This document shows, one piece after another, positions 1-7,843 of a stretch of 64,000 nucleotides of DNA. The position numbers were made by a program, and so were the translations under genes. This stretch comes from Bin87 sp965207585 (GTDB lineage Bacteria > Chloroflexota > Dehalococcoidia > Lucifugimonadales > UBA3495). A model generated the notes under the pieces. It searched no databases. It saw only the letters and a program-made list of their open reading frames with translations, and was not told where the DNA came from. The stretch covers positions 1,798,001-1,862,000 of the forward strand of contig CBDBMT010000003.1 of assembly GCA_965207585.1 (NCBI GenBank), written 5' to 3'. The first letter of the stretch is position 1. Every line of letters starts with the position of its first letter.

Positions 1-484
1 CGTCCACCAGCACGCCGCGAGTGATGAAGCCGTTCCTGGCCTGTTCCACTGAGCAGACGGTGGCGCCGAGGCTGGTGGAAACCATGTGGGCCGGCTTGCC
101 GTTGTAGGTCTTGCCGTTCCAGAAGAAGTGGGCCAGGCTGTCGACGTGGGTCACGGAGACGCCGTGGAAGATCATGCCGATGTAGTCCATGGCCACGGCG
201 GAAGGGCGGTTGGAAACCTTTTCCCCAGAGCTCCAGCCCTCGCCGCTCTCGACCATGTAGTGCACCGGCGGGGCCGGCACATCCGGCGCCGGGTCCCAGG
301 TCACGTCACGCGACAGCGAGACGCAAAGGCCCTCCTCAACGGTGGCCAGCGCCTCGCGGGTCTTCTCGGAAGTTATCAGGTTCGGCGTGCCCAGTTCGTC
401 GTCATCGCCCCATCGACCCCAGTTGGACAGGCTGTCGAACCAGCCGAGGACTTCCTGCTCCGATGGAATACCGGCTTGCGGCAT
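1..484 (-). CDS. Cyclase family protein (kynurenine formamidase-like), 3' end cut by window
   Basis: The N-terminal 161 residues are in the window and the rest runs off the left edge. The start MPQAGIPSEQEV follows a GGAGGGAAG ribosome binding site. The segment HVDSLAHFFW is the metal-binding HxDxxxH-type motif of the putative cyclase family (PF04199), which includes metal-dependent amidohydrolases such as kynurenine formamidase. The opening WFDSLSNWGRWGDDDELGT is typical of the longer members of this family. The substrate cannot be told. It is transcribed away from hsp20. Confidence 0.75.
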   Translation of the reverse strand, partial: MPQAGIPSEQEVLGWFDSLSNWGRWGDDDELGTPNLITSEKTREALATVEEGLCVSLSRDVTWDPAPDVPAPPVHYMVESGEGWSSGEKVSNRPSAVAMDYIGMIFHGVSVTHVDSLAHFFWNGKTYNGKPAHMVSTSLGATVCSVEQARNGFITRGVLVD

Positions 485-567
485 AATACTTCCCTCCATC
501 CTTGTCGGCATAAGCTGCGCGACAAGTGTGGCGGATTATGACGCAGGCCGGTAGACGGCGCAACATC

Positions 568-591
568 GGAGGCGGGAATTACCCCGCCTCC
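568..591. terminator. GC-rich perfect hairpin downstream of hsp20
   Basis: A 9 bp perfect stem (GGAGGCGGG / CCCGCCTCC) encloses a 6 base loop, between the end of hsp20 (minus strand) and the cyclase gene start. No U-run follows on either strand, so it is a transcript end or processing hairpin rather than a canonical intrinsic terminator. Confidence 0.45.
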
Positions 592-621
592 GGTCTGTCA
601 CGCGATGCGCGCCGCTGGCGT

Positions 622-1104
622 TTAGCAGGCGTCGGCGCCGGTAGCGCCGTTGGAGATCTCCAGGCGACGGGTCTGGGCGGCCTCGGCGACAGGCACCGTC
701 ACGGTGAGCACGCCGTGTTCCAGGGCCACGGAGGCGTCGTCCAGGTTGAGGTCGCTGGGGAGACGAATGGCGCGGGAGAAGTTGCCGACGCGACGCTCGC
801 GCATCAGGTACTCCTCGCCCTCGTGGCTCGCCTCCGACTGGCGGGCGGCCTTGACGGAGAGCACGCGGTCGGGGCCGATGGACACGTCCACGTCATCGGC
901 GGCAAAGCCGGGGAGGGACGCGGTCACGGTGATCTGCCGGTCGTTGCGGGACACGTCCATGGGGATGGACCAGGCTTCGCCGGCGTGCTCGGCGCCTTCA
1001 GCCGGGGGACCGGCCCAGCGGTGGGCGGCCCACAGCGGATTGGCGAACAGGCGGTTGAAGTGGCGCATCTCGCGGAAGGGGTCAAATCGCTGTACGGTCG
1101 TCAT
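622..1104 (-). CDS. Hsp20/alpha-crystallin family small heat shock protein
   Basis: A 160-residue ATP-independent holdase chaperone that keeps unfolding proteins soluble in the cytoplasm. It starts MTTVQRFDPFREMRHFNRLF; this ATG is preceded by GGAGGAAAG, so the 33-residue upstream extension of the open frame is rejected. The alpha-crystallin domain covers about residues 45-140 with the conserved pattern AxLPGFxxDDVDVSI and, near the end, LEHGVLTVTVPV (the A-x-x-x-n-GVL-x-v box). It is divergent from dnaJ-hspR-clp and has an excellent sigma-A type promoter, so it probably belongs to the same heat-shock regulon. Confidence 0.93.
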   Translation of the reverse strand: MTTVQRFDPFREMRHFNRLFANPLWAAHRWAGPPAEGAEHAGEAWSIPMDVSRNDRQITVTASLPGFAADDVDVSIGPDRVLSVKAARQSEASHEGEEYLMRERRVGNFSRAIRLPSDLNLDDASVALEHGVLTVTVPVAEAAQTRRLEISNGATGADAC

Positions 1105-1174
1105 ATTCTTTCCTCCAGGGTCATTGGCGCGGTGGCCGAGGGTTTTGGTGGCCGCTCTTTCGGCCGGTGATGTC

Positions 1175-1203
1175 ACTATACAAAGTTGATAGGTTATTGT
1201 CAA
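1175..1203 (-). promoter_or_regulatory. Sigma-A type promoter of hsp20
   Basis: On the minus strand a perfect TTGACA (-35, at 1198-1203) and TATAGT (-10, at 1175-1180) are separated by exactly 17 bases, about 70 bases before the hsp20 start. An inverted repeat overlaps the spacer, suggesting repressor control. Confidence 0.75.
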
Positions 1204-1227
1204 GTATTTCTCTAATTATCCTATCAA
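1186..1227. promoter_or_regulatory. Inverted repeat in the hsp20/dnaJ divergent region, candidate HspR operator
   Basis: TTGATAGG (1186-1193) is repeated inverted as CCTATCAA (1220-1227). Within it GTTGATAG and GTCAAG halves sit like a degenerate HAIR element (consensus CTTGAGT-N7-ACTCAAG, the known HspR site). It overlaps the hsp20 spacer and lies just upstream of the dnaJ -35. That HspR binds here is inferred from the hspR gene 1 kb downstream. Confidence 0.45.
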
Positions 1228-1231
1228 GTTA

Positions 1232-1260
1232 TTGAATACGATGACATCGTTTGATATGAT
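1232..1260 (+). promoter_or_regulatory. Probable promoter of dnaJ-hspR-clp
   Basis: TTGAAT (1232-1237) and TATGAT (1255-1260) are separated by 17 bases, ending 36 bases before the dnaJ ATG. With the hsp20 promoter it forms a compact divergent control region. Confidence 0.6.
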
Positions 1261-1296
1261 GGATACACGAGCATTTTAGTGCAGGCAGGCGCCGCA

Positions 1297-2235
1297 ATGG
1301 CTGACTACTACGACATACTGGGAGTGCCCCGCAGCGCGGACGAAAAGGAGATCCGGCAGGCGTATCGCCGGCTGGCGCGGCAGCACCACCCGGACGTGAA
1401 CCCGGGCGACGAGGAAGCGGCGGAGCGGTTCAAGACCATCAACGCCGCCTACGAAGTGCTGTCGGACGCGGACAAACGCGCCAAGTACGACCGCTACGGC
1501 GACCGCTGGGAGCAGGCGGAGCATTTTGAGCAGCAGGGCGGACGTGATTTCTCCCAGTTCTTCCACGGCGGGAACTTCGGCGGACATGGACCGGCCGGTT
1601 TCACCTTTTCCACCGGCGGGGCGACGCTGTCGGACCTGCTGGGCGGACTTGGGGGATTCGCCTCGGACCTGGGCGGCGGCCGGGGCGAGCGGTTCCGGTC
1701 GCGCCCGGCGGACGTGCCCGTTGAGATAACGCTGGAAGAGGCCGACCGGGGCGCCACGCGGCTGGTGAACCTGCCCGACGGCCGCCGACTGGAGGTGAAG
1801 ATTCCGGCCGGCATCGCCGACGGGGGCCGGGTGCACATCGCGGCGGGCAACCGGGCGGCGGGCAACAGCGCCGGCGGCGAGTTCAACCTGCTGGTGACGG
1901 TGCTGCCCCACGGGCAGTTTGAGCGGAATGGCGACAACCTCAACACCACGGTGGACGTGCCGCTGCTGGACGCGGTGCTGGGCGGCACCGTCACCGTCAA
2001 GACGCTGCGGGGGCAGATAGAGCTGACGCTGCCGCCGGAGACGCAGAACGGCCGCCGGTTCCGGCTGGCCGGCCAGGGCATGGCGAAGCTGAACGACCCC
2101 GAGCAGCGGGGCAACCTGTACGCCGTGGTCAACGTGACGTTGCCCACCAACCTGACCGAAGAGCAGCGTCAGCTCTTTGAGCAGCTGCGCGGGGCCGCCG
2201 TGGATTCCGGCTTTCGCCGGAATGACGGTAGTTGA
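1297..2235 (+). CDS. DnaJ-class co-chaperone (CbpA-like, no zinc finger)
   Basis: A J-domain protein of 312 residues that stimulates the ATPase of DnaK. The J-domain is at residues 2-68 with the HPD tripeptide (QHHPDVNPG). A G/F-rich linker (about 75-135) follows, then the two C-terminal substrate-binding beta domains (about 145-300). The CxxCxGxG zinc repeats are absent, so it is CbpA/Hsp40 type II. ATG 1297 (MADYYDILGV) is preferred to the GTG at 1279 because the J-domain begins there. The last residues, VDSGFRRNDGS, are encoded by a Family A repeat. First gene of the dnaJ-hspR-clp unit. Confidence 0.92.
   Translation: MADYYDILGVPRSADEKEIRQAYRRLARQHHPDVNPGDEEAAERFKTINAAYEVLSDADKRAKYDRYGDRWEQAEHFEQQGGRDFSQFFHGGNFGGHGPAGFTFSTGGATLSDLLGGLGGFASDLGGGRGERFRSRPADVPVEITLEEADRGATRLVNLPDGRRLEVKIPAGIADGGRVHIAAGNRAAGNSAGGEFNLLVTVLPHGQFERNGDNLNTTVDVPLLDAVLGGTVTVKTLRGQIELTLPPETQNGRRFRLAGQGMAKLNDPEQRGNLYAVVNVTLPTNLTEEQRQLFEQLRGAAVDSGFRRNDGS
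2202..2228. repeat. Family A palindromic repeat, inside the dnaJ 3' end
   Basis: GGATTCCGGCTTTCGCCGG plus AATGACGG, the reverse form of the repeat also found near 11.8, 17.0, 20.0, 20.6, 23.1 and 26.4 kb. This copy supplies the last codons of dnaJ. Confidence 0.85.
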
Positions 2236-2266
2236 CGATAAGGGAATGACGGTAGTTGACGATAAG
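2219..2266. repeat. Perfect 24 bp tandem duplication between dnaJ and hspR
   Basis: Two identical 24-base units (2219-2242 and 2243-2266) begin GGAATGACGG and end GACGATAAG. The first overlaps the Family A repeat. The end of the second unit contributes to the AAGGAG ribosome binding site of hspR at 2264-2269. Confidence 0.9.
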
Positions 2267-2277
2267 GAGCGGACAAG

Positions 2278-2643
2278 ATGACGCCGGACAGCAACTTCCC
2301 GACCGAACCCTGCTTCGTCATCAGCGTGGCCGCGCGCATGGTCGGGCTGCACGCGCAGACCCTGCGCTACTACGAGCGCGTTGGGCTCGTGATGCCATCC
2401 CGCTCGGGCGGACGGCAGCGGCTGTACTCCATGGCCGACGTGGAGCGGCTGCGTCGGATCAAGACCTTCGTCGACGAGCTGGGCGTGAACCTGGCCGGCG
2501 CGGAGGTGGCCCTGAAACTGATCGACCGCATCACGGAACTCGAAGGCCAGGTGGAAGCGCTGACCAACGAGGTGAACCGACTGCGCGCCGCTGGGGATAT
2601 GTCCGGCGGCGGCAGTTCGCGCAATAACTCAACCAGGAGGTAA
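2278..2643 (+). CDS. hspR: HspR, MerR-family heat-shock repressor
   Basis: A 121-residue MerR-type regulator. Residues 12-80 form the winged helix-turn-helix (VISVAARMVGLHAQTLRYYERVG), and the C-terminus is a short coiled coil (LEGQVEALTNEVNRL). HspR proteins repress dnaK, clp and hsp20 genes by binding HAIR repeats, using DnaK as co-repressor; that role fits the position between dnaJ and clp and opposite hsp20. An AAGGAG site 8 bases upstream supports the ATG. The stop is 5 bases before clp, so the genes are coupled. Confidence 0.88.
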   Translation: MTPDSNFPTEPCFVISVAARMVGLHAQTLRYYERVGLVMPSRSGGRQRLYSMADVERLRRIKTFVDELGVNLAGAEVALKLIDRITELEGQVEALTNEVNRLRAAGDMSGGGSSRNNSTRR

Positions 2644-2648
2644 CCGAT

Positions 2649-5141
2649 ATGGTGATGACCGCGGACAAATTCACAAGACAGGCGCAGGAAGCGTTGCAAC
2701 GCTCCCAAGAGCTGGTGCGCAACTACCAGCACAGCCAATGGGACGTGGAGCACGTGCTGCTGGCCCTGGTGGCGCTGGAGGACGGCCTGCCCGAGCGGAT
2801 TTTCGGGGAGCTGGGCATTGACATCGAGACGGTGAAGAGCCGCCTGCACCAGTCGCTGGACTCCGCGCCCAAATTGGTGTCGGGGACGCAGCAGATCTTC
2901 ATCACGCCCCGGCTACAGCGGATGCTGCAGGTGGCCGATGAGGAGGCGCAGCGGCTGAAGGACCAGTTCATCAGCGTGGAGCACCTGCTGGTGGCCGCCG
3001 CCCGGGAGGACGCCGGCGACTCGGCGCGGCTGTTCCGGGAGCTGGGCGTCAACCAGGAGATGATGTACCAGGCGATGCAGAAGCTGCGGGGCTCGCACCG
3101 GGTGGAGGACCAGAATGCGGAGCAGAAGTACCGCTCGCTGGAGAAGTACAGCGTGGACCTGACCGAGCTGGCGCGCATCGGCAAGCTGGACCCGGTGGTC
3201 GGGCGCGAGCAGGAGATCCGGCAGGTCATGCAGACGCTGACCCGCCGCACCAAGAACAACCCGGTGCTGATCGGCGAAGCCGGCGTGGGCAAGACGGCCA
3301 TCGCCGAGGGCTTGGCCAGCAAGATCATCTGCGACGACGTGCCCGACTCGCTGCACAACAAGCGGGTGATGGCGCTGGACATGGGCCGGCTGGTGGCCGG
3401 CGCCAAGTTCCGTGGCGAGTTCGAGGAGCGGCTGAAGTCGGTCATCGACGAGGTGACGTCGTCCAACGGCGAGGTAATCATCTTCCTGGACGAGATGCAC
3501 ACGCTGGTGGGCGCCGGAGCCGGCGAGGGCGGACTGGACGCCAGCAACATGCTCAAGCCGGCCCTGGCCCGGGGCGAGCTGCAGGCCATCGGATTGACGA
3601 CGCTGGACGAATACCGCAAGCACATCGAGCGGGACCCGGCGCTGGCGCGGCGGTTCCAGCCGGTGTACGTGGAGGAGCCGACGCCGGAGCAGGCGCTGGA
3701 CATCCTGCACGCGCTGAAGCCCCGCTACGAGGCCCACCACAAGGTGACCCTAACCGACGGGGCCATCGAGGCCGCGGTGCGCCTGAGCGACCGCTACATC
3801 ACCGACCGCAATCTGCCCGATAAGGCCATCGACTTCATCGACGAGGCGGGCAGCAAGGTGCGCATCGACGCCGGAATGCTGCCGCCCAAATTGCAGGAGA
3901 TGGAGAACCGGCGGCGCGAGCTGACCGACCTGGAGGAGCGGGCCAACCAGATGTCCGACTACGAGCGGTCGGCGCAGCACCGCACCGAGCGCCTGCGCCT
4001 GGAAGCGGAGCTGAACGCCGAGCGCGAGGCTATCGAATACACCGACGGCCCCGACCTGGTGGTCAACGAGAAGGACATCGCCGAGCTGGTGTCCAACTGG
4101 ACGGGCATCCCCGTGGGCCAGCTGATGGAAGGCGAGGCCGAGCGGCTGCTGCACATGGAGGAGCACCTGCACCGGCGGGTGATCGGGCAGGACGAGGCGA
4201 TCAACGCGGTGGCGGACACCATCCGCCGGGCGCGTTCGGGTCTCAATGACCCCAAGCGGCCTTACGGCAGCTTCATCTTCCTGGGGCCCACGGGCGTGGG
4301 CAAGACGGAGCTGAGCCGCGCGCTGGCCGAGTTCCTGTTCAACGACGAGGACAGCATGATTCGGCTGGACATGTCGGAGTACGGCGAGCGGCACACGGTG
4401 TCGCGGCTGATCGGCGCGCCTCCCGGCTACGTGGGCTACGACGACGCCGGCCAGCTCACCGAGGCGGTGCGGCGGCGGCCCCACCGGGTGATCCTGTTCG
4501 ACGAGATCGAGAAGGCGCACCCGGACGTGTTCAACCTGCTGCTGCAGATCCTGGAGGACGGGCGGCTCACCGACGGGCAGGGTCGCACGGTGGACTTCCG
4601 CAACACGGTGATCATCATGACCAGCAACCTGGGCACCGGTGACCTGTCGCAGCGTCCCTTCGGGCTTGGTCCCTCCGCTGAACGTGAACAGGAAGCGGGC
4701 AAGGTAACTGCCGAACTGTCACGCTCGGTAAATGCCGCACTCAAAAACCATTTCCGGCCGGAGCTGCTGAACCGCATCGACGAGACCATCGTGTTCCACC
4801 CGCTGAGCCGGGCGCAGATCGGCGAGATCGTCGGGCTGATGGTCGGCGAGGTGCAGAAGCGGCTTGCGGAGCGGGACATCACCTGTGAGCTGACCGAGGC
4901 CGGCTGCGACTGGCTGGTGAACGAGGGGTTCAACGTAACCTACGGGGCGCGTCCCCTGCGCCGCGCCATCCAGCGGCACCTCGAAAATCAGCTATCGCGG
5001 GGCGTCCCGTCCGGCGAGTTCAAGGAGGGCGACCACATCATCGCCGACGTGAACGAGACCGGGGACGGGCTGGCGCTGCGGTTGCGGGGCGGCGCTGGGT
5101 CGGAAGGGGAACGGGAGGAGGAACTGGCGGGCGTGGTGTAG
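2649..5141 (+). CDS. Clp-family AAA+ ATPase/unfoldase (ClpC-like, short middle domain)
   Basis: An 830-residue hexameric unfoldase. The N-domain (about 1-145) carries two Clp_N repeats. AAA D1 has Walker A GEAGVGKT (near 210) and Walker B IIFLDE (near 278); D2 has GPTGVGKT (near 547) and VILFDEIEKAHPDV (near 615). The middle coiled coil (about 418-460) is short as in ClpC, not the roughly 120-residue propeller of ClpB. D2 contains a QRPFGLGPS stretch (near 670) that could be the ClpP-docking loop, which ClpB lacks. An AGGAGG 8 bases upstream sets the start. ClpB is the alternative name often given beside hspR; the sequence favours ClpC, and no clpP is in the window. Confidence 0.85.
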   Translation: MVMTADKFTRQAQEALQRSQELVRNYQHSQWDVEHVLLALVALEDGLPERIFGELGIDIETVKSRLHQSLDSAPKLVSGTQQIFITPRLQRMLQVADEEAQRLKDQFISVEHLLVAAAREDAGDSARLFRELGVNQEMMYQAMQKLRGSHRVEDQNAEQKYRSLEKYSVDLTELARIGKLDPVVGREQEIRQVMQTLTRRTKNNPVLIGEAGVGKTAIAEGLASKIICDDVPDSLHNKRVMALDMGRLVAGAKFRGEFEERLKSVIDEVTSSNGEVIIFLDEMHTLVGAGAGEGGLDASNMLKPALARGELQAIGLTTLDEYRKHIERDPALARRFQPVYVEEPTPEQALDILHALKPRYEAHHKVTLTDGAIEAAVRLSDRYITDRNLPDKAIDFIDEAGSKVRIDAGMLPPKLQEMENRRRELTDLEERANQMSDYERSAQHRTERLRLEAELNAEREAIEYTDGPDLVVNEKDIAELVSNWTGIPVGQLMEGEAERLLHMEEHLHRRVIGQDEAINAVADTIRRARSGLNDPKRPYGSFIFLGPTGVGKTELSRALAEFLFNDEDSMIRLDMSEYGERHTVSRLIGAPPGYVGYDDAGQLTEAVRRRPHRVILFDEIEKAHPDVFNLLLQILEDGRLTDGQGRTVDFRNTVIIMTSNLGTGDLSQRPFGLGPSAEREQEAGKVTAELSRSVNAALKNHFRPELLNRIDETIVFHPLSRAQIGEIVGLMVGEVQKRLAERDITCELTEAGCDWLVNEGFNVTYGARPLRRAIQRHLENQLSRGVPSGEFKEGDHIIADVNETGDGLALRLRGGAGSEGEREEELAGVV

Positions 5142-5171
5142 TTTGCTGCGCAAACAGGCGGAAAGCACGAT

Positions 5172-5209
5172 GCGGCCCTGTCCGGATGGATGGGGCCGCG
5201 CTTGTTTTG
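5172..5209 (+). terminator. Intrinsic terminator after clp
   Basis: GCGGCCC (5172-5178) pairs with GGGCCGC (5193-5199) and is followed by GCTTGTTTT. It lies 30 bases past the clp stop and would end the dnaJ-hspR-clp transcript. Confidence 0.7.
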
Positions 5210-5286
5210 GGCACAGTCAAGCGATAGCGATATTATGGACGTTGCGCATCAACACGACCCGTGGATCGCGGATAGGAGACACAGCC

Positions 5287-5586
5287 ATGTCAGCGAATAA
5301 CTCACGACTGGTATCAGATCTCGCCATTCCTCCGGGCGAGGTGTTAGCCGAGGAGATCGCGGAGCGCGGAATTTCCCCTGCCGAGTTAGCCTCCTCGATG
5401 GGCGTGATTGCTCAGGTGCTTGACGCCATCATCACAGGGGAAGCCGCTGTGACTGACGAAATAGCGAGGAAGCTGAATCAGGCGCTCGGCATCGAAGCGT
5501 CATATTGGATGAATCTCGAAGCCGATTACCAGATGACACTGGCCCGTGAGTGTAGCCGTGCGGCTATGTCCGAACAGGAGCGATAA
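5287..5586 (+). CDS. HigA-type (XRE family) antitoxin/regulator, no toxin partner seen
   Basis: A 99-residue protein. The IPPGEVLAEEIAERGISPAELASSMGV opening is the HigA/VapI-type helix-turn-helix, with the second helix around VLDAIITGEAAVTDEIARKLNQALG and a conserved YWMNLEADYQ tail. ATG 5287 follows GATAGGAGACACAGCC; the longer frame from 5143 is rejected. HigA neutralises and autoregulates the RelE-like HigB, which is usually encoded immediately upstream; here the upstream 145 bases hold only the clp terminator and the next gene is convergent. It is therefore an orphan regulator or a decayed toxin-antitoxin pair. Confidence 0.8.
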   Translation: MSANNSRLVSDLAIPPGEVLAEEIAERGISPAELASSMGVIAQVLDAIITGEAAVTDEIARKLNQALGIEASYWMNLEADYQMTLARECSRAAMSEQER

Positions 5587-5598
5587 TAGGGTCTGCGG

Positions 5599-6717
5599 TT
5601 ATTCAATATACCGCCTAGCCGCGAGCCGAAGGTCTTCGGCAAACTTGGAAATATCATCGACAGACTCGATCAGGTGGCGGGTTTCCTTTCTATTTTCATC
5701 CAGCAAACCGAGGTATTTTACTGATGCCCGGTTAAACCACAGGCGGCAAATTGTTTTGCGGTTGTTGTCGTCCAGCAGGACACCGCAATAACTTTGCGTG
5801 TCGCGCATCGCTACTCTGCTGCCGTCAACAACATCGCTGATGATCGTTTTGACCAGCTCATAACCCTGGACTTCTTCGACGGTGGTGACGATATTCTTGC
5901 CTCCGTCGGTGTTTTCCTCGTGCTCTTCGCATTCGGCTGCATCACTTTCTGATCTCGAATGCGCATCCTCTGTGTCGGCAGCGGTATTTGCTATGTCTGA
6001 CGCTCTCTGTAGCGTACTGTTGATCCGATCGTTCACGAAGCCCTGGAATGCCAACCTTACCAATCCTTCAAAATGCTCCAATCTGGCTTGCGTTATCGAG
6101 CCTGAATACACTTTGCGGGCCAATAGCCTCACAAAGTCGGAATCCGGCTGGCTGTACACATGCGCCAGGTATGCTTTCATGCCATTTATATGCTTCATGT
6201 TTGACGCCGCGCTGCGGGCTTCGTCAATATCAAAGGAATGCTTTGCGAAGTGATTCAGGGCGTTAATTTCCCGATTGTCCAACTTGGTGATATTGATCTC
6301 CAGGAACGGAGTCGTGTCCATTACATTTTCAGCGTCCAAGTCGCTGAAAAATTTATACACGATCCCATTCGTCAAGATGCCGATATGAGCCGGAGTCTGG
6401 CTGAAGTAACGACTCAACTGGCCAGCCGTGCGAACATCCAGAGGATCGTCTACTTTCTTGCATTCAATCAACATCGCTGGTTCGCTGTCGTTCTCTTCAC
6501 GAACGATAGCGTAATCAACTTTTTCACCCTGCCTGATCCCGAAATCAGCTGTGTATTCCGGGACAACCTCTCTAGGGTCGAAAACATCGTACCCCAATGC
6601 TTGTATGAACGGGAGCACCAAGGCGTGCTTGGCAGCTTCCTCTGTCGCCAGATTGTTCTGATCGAGAAACTGACCAGCTCGCGTCGCAAGTACTTCCAAA
6701 CTACTGCGCGATACCAT
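5599..6717 (-). CDS. Stand-alone HsdR-N-like PD-(D/E)XK domain protein
   Basis: A 372-residue protein. Residues about 25-150 match the N-terminal nuclease domain of type I restriction HsdR subunits: LVLPFIQALGYDVFDP, then VDYAI (Asp68) and MLIECKK (Glu85, Lys87), the D...ExK triad. The helicase motor and the HsdM/HsdS partners are absent. The C-terminal half (about 220-372) has an acidic low-complexity stretch near 255-275 and a final segment I do not recognise. Base composition is visibly more AT-rich than the neighbours, suggesting transfer. Such proteins are common as orphans; a defence role is possible but unproven. Confidence 0.75.
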   Translation of the reverse strand: MVSRSSLEVLATRAGQFLDQNNLATEEAAKHALVLPFIQALGYDVFDPREVVPEYTADFGIRQGEKVDYAIVREENDSEPAMLIECKKVDDPLDVRTAGQLSRYFSQTPAHIGILTNGIVYKFFSDLDAENVMDTTPFLEINITKLDNREINALNHFAKHSFDIDEARSAASNMKHINGMKAYLAHVYSQPDSDFVRLLARKVYSGSITQARLEHFEGLVRLAFQGFVNDRINSTLQRASDIANTAADTEDAHSRSESDAAECEEHEENTDGGKNIVTTVEEVQGYELVKTIISDVVDGSRVAMRDTQSYCGVLLDDNNRKTICRLWFNRASVKYLGLLDENRKETRHLIESVDDISKFAEDLRLAARRYIE

Positions 6718-6788
6718 ATTGCGATCTCCGGTGTTTCACCGCCCTTGGCCAAGATGCCCGTGACGACCTGAAATTGAGTGCAGGTACC

Positions 6789-6816
6789 ATTGTATTCACG
6801 CCAGATAAACTGTCAA
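6789..6816 (-). promoter_or_regulatory. Sigma-A type promoter of the HsdR-N-like gene
   Basis: On the minus strand TTGACA (6811-6816) and TACAAT (6789-6794) are 16 bases apart, 72 bases before the ATG at 6717. The match is strong. Confidence 0.65.
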
Positions 6817-6873
6817 CCTGACGCCTATGACATAAGTGCACAGGCAGATTATAAGTTGGCTGCGCGCTTATCG

Positions 6874-7632
6874 TTACCGGAACAAATCCTTGTCCGGCTC
6901 ACGCACTATGGCGCGGCTGTCGGCGTCTTCCATGGGTTCGTAGGGGTAGCCCTTGATCAGGGCTACGGGGACGCCGAGGAGCTTGCCGGTGACCAGCTCG
7001 GCGGTGGCGGCCAGTTCGTCGGCGACGGCGATGGTGGTGGTGTGCAGCTCGTTGCCGTGGGGGTCGAACTCGCCCACGTAGCTGATGACGGGGTTGAAGC
7101 CGGCCACGCCAATGGATACGTTGATGGCCCCGTTCCGCCAGGGGCGGCCGAAGGTGTCGGACACGAGCACCGCCACGTCCACGCCGAGGCGCTGGCGGAC
7201 GGCGTCGCGGATGCGGCGGGCCGAGGCGTCTGGGTCCACGGGCAGCAGGCAGATGGAGTTGGAGCCGGGGATGTTGGAGGCGTCGATGCCGGCGTTGGCG
7301 CAGATGTAGCCGTGGTAGGTCTCGCTGATGATCACACCCCGGTCCATGCGGACGACGCGGCGGCTCTCGCGCAGGATCATCTCGGTGTGGCGTGGGTCGC
7401 GGCGGTGGCCCTCGGTAATGGCGACGGCCAGGGGGGACGCCTCCACCTCGTCGATGGTCATGACGCGGCCCTCGGCTTTGCTGACGATCTTCTGGGTGAC
7501 CACCAGCACATCGCCCTCCTCGATGGGCGTGCCCTGAGCGGCGGCGGCGTCCATGATCTGTGCGGCCAGGTCGTCACCGGCCTGGACCTCGGGCAGGCCC
7601 TCGATTCCTACGGCGCGGATTTCCGGTGGCAT
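6874..7632 (-). CDS. cofE: Coenzyme F420-0:L-glutamate ligase
   Basis: A 252-residue CofE/FbiB-N-type enzyme that adds gamma-linked glutamates to F420-0 using GTP. Family signatures are visible: GDVLVVTQKIVSKAEGR near residue 40, SNSICLLPVDPDASARRIR in the middle, VLVSDTFGRPWRNGAINVSIGVAG and the LIKGYPYEP end. The length fits single-domain CofE; the nitroreductase domain fused in actinobacterial FbiB is absent. It shows that the organism makes polyglutamylated F420, relevant to the LLM-class oxidoreductases further along. It is divergent from bluB; no other F420 gene is in the window. Confidence 0.93.
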   Translation of the reverse strand: MPPEIRAVGIEGLPEVQAGDDLAAQIMDAAAAQGTPIEEGDVLVVTQKIVSKAEGRVMTIDEVEASPLAVAITEGHRRDPRHTEMILRESRRVVRMDRGVIISETYHGYICANAGIDASNIPGSNSICLLPVDPDASARRIRDAVRQRLGVDVAVLVSDTFGRPWRNGAINVSIGVAGFNPVISYVGEFDPHGNELHTTTIAVADELAATAELVTGKLLGVPVALIKGYPYEPMEDADSRAIVREPDKDLFR

Positions 7633-7843
7633 GGCGCACCTCCCGTGGTGGTGGCGGGGTGTTGGTTACTCTGGGGATGGTTGTTCCAGTTTATCATCGT
7701 GTGGCCTGGCTTCCGGCCGTGACGAACTGGGTTCCCGGGGGTTGGGGGATTCTGGCACAACCCCGTTTGCGTGCGTATGATGGCCGCACGCAGGATCGGC
7801 GGCGCAGCGAATAGCGTCGCGGTGCGCTTTGCCGGAGGGGCGG

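Noticed and set aside
5143..5286. Longer start for the HigA-type protein
   Set aside because: The extra residues run through the clp terminator hairpin and do not fit the HigA family; ATG 5287 has a ribosome site.
7633..7843. Cobalamin riboswitch before bluB
   Set aside because: No B12-box-like sequence seen; only a 7 bp hairpin at 7769-7791.
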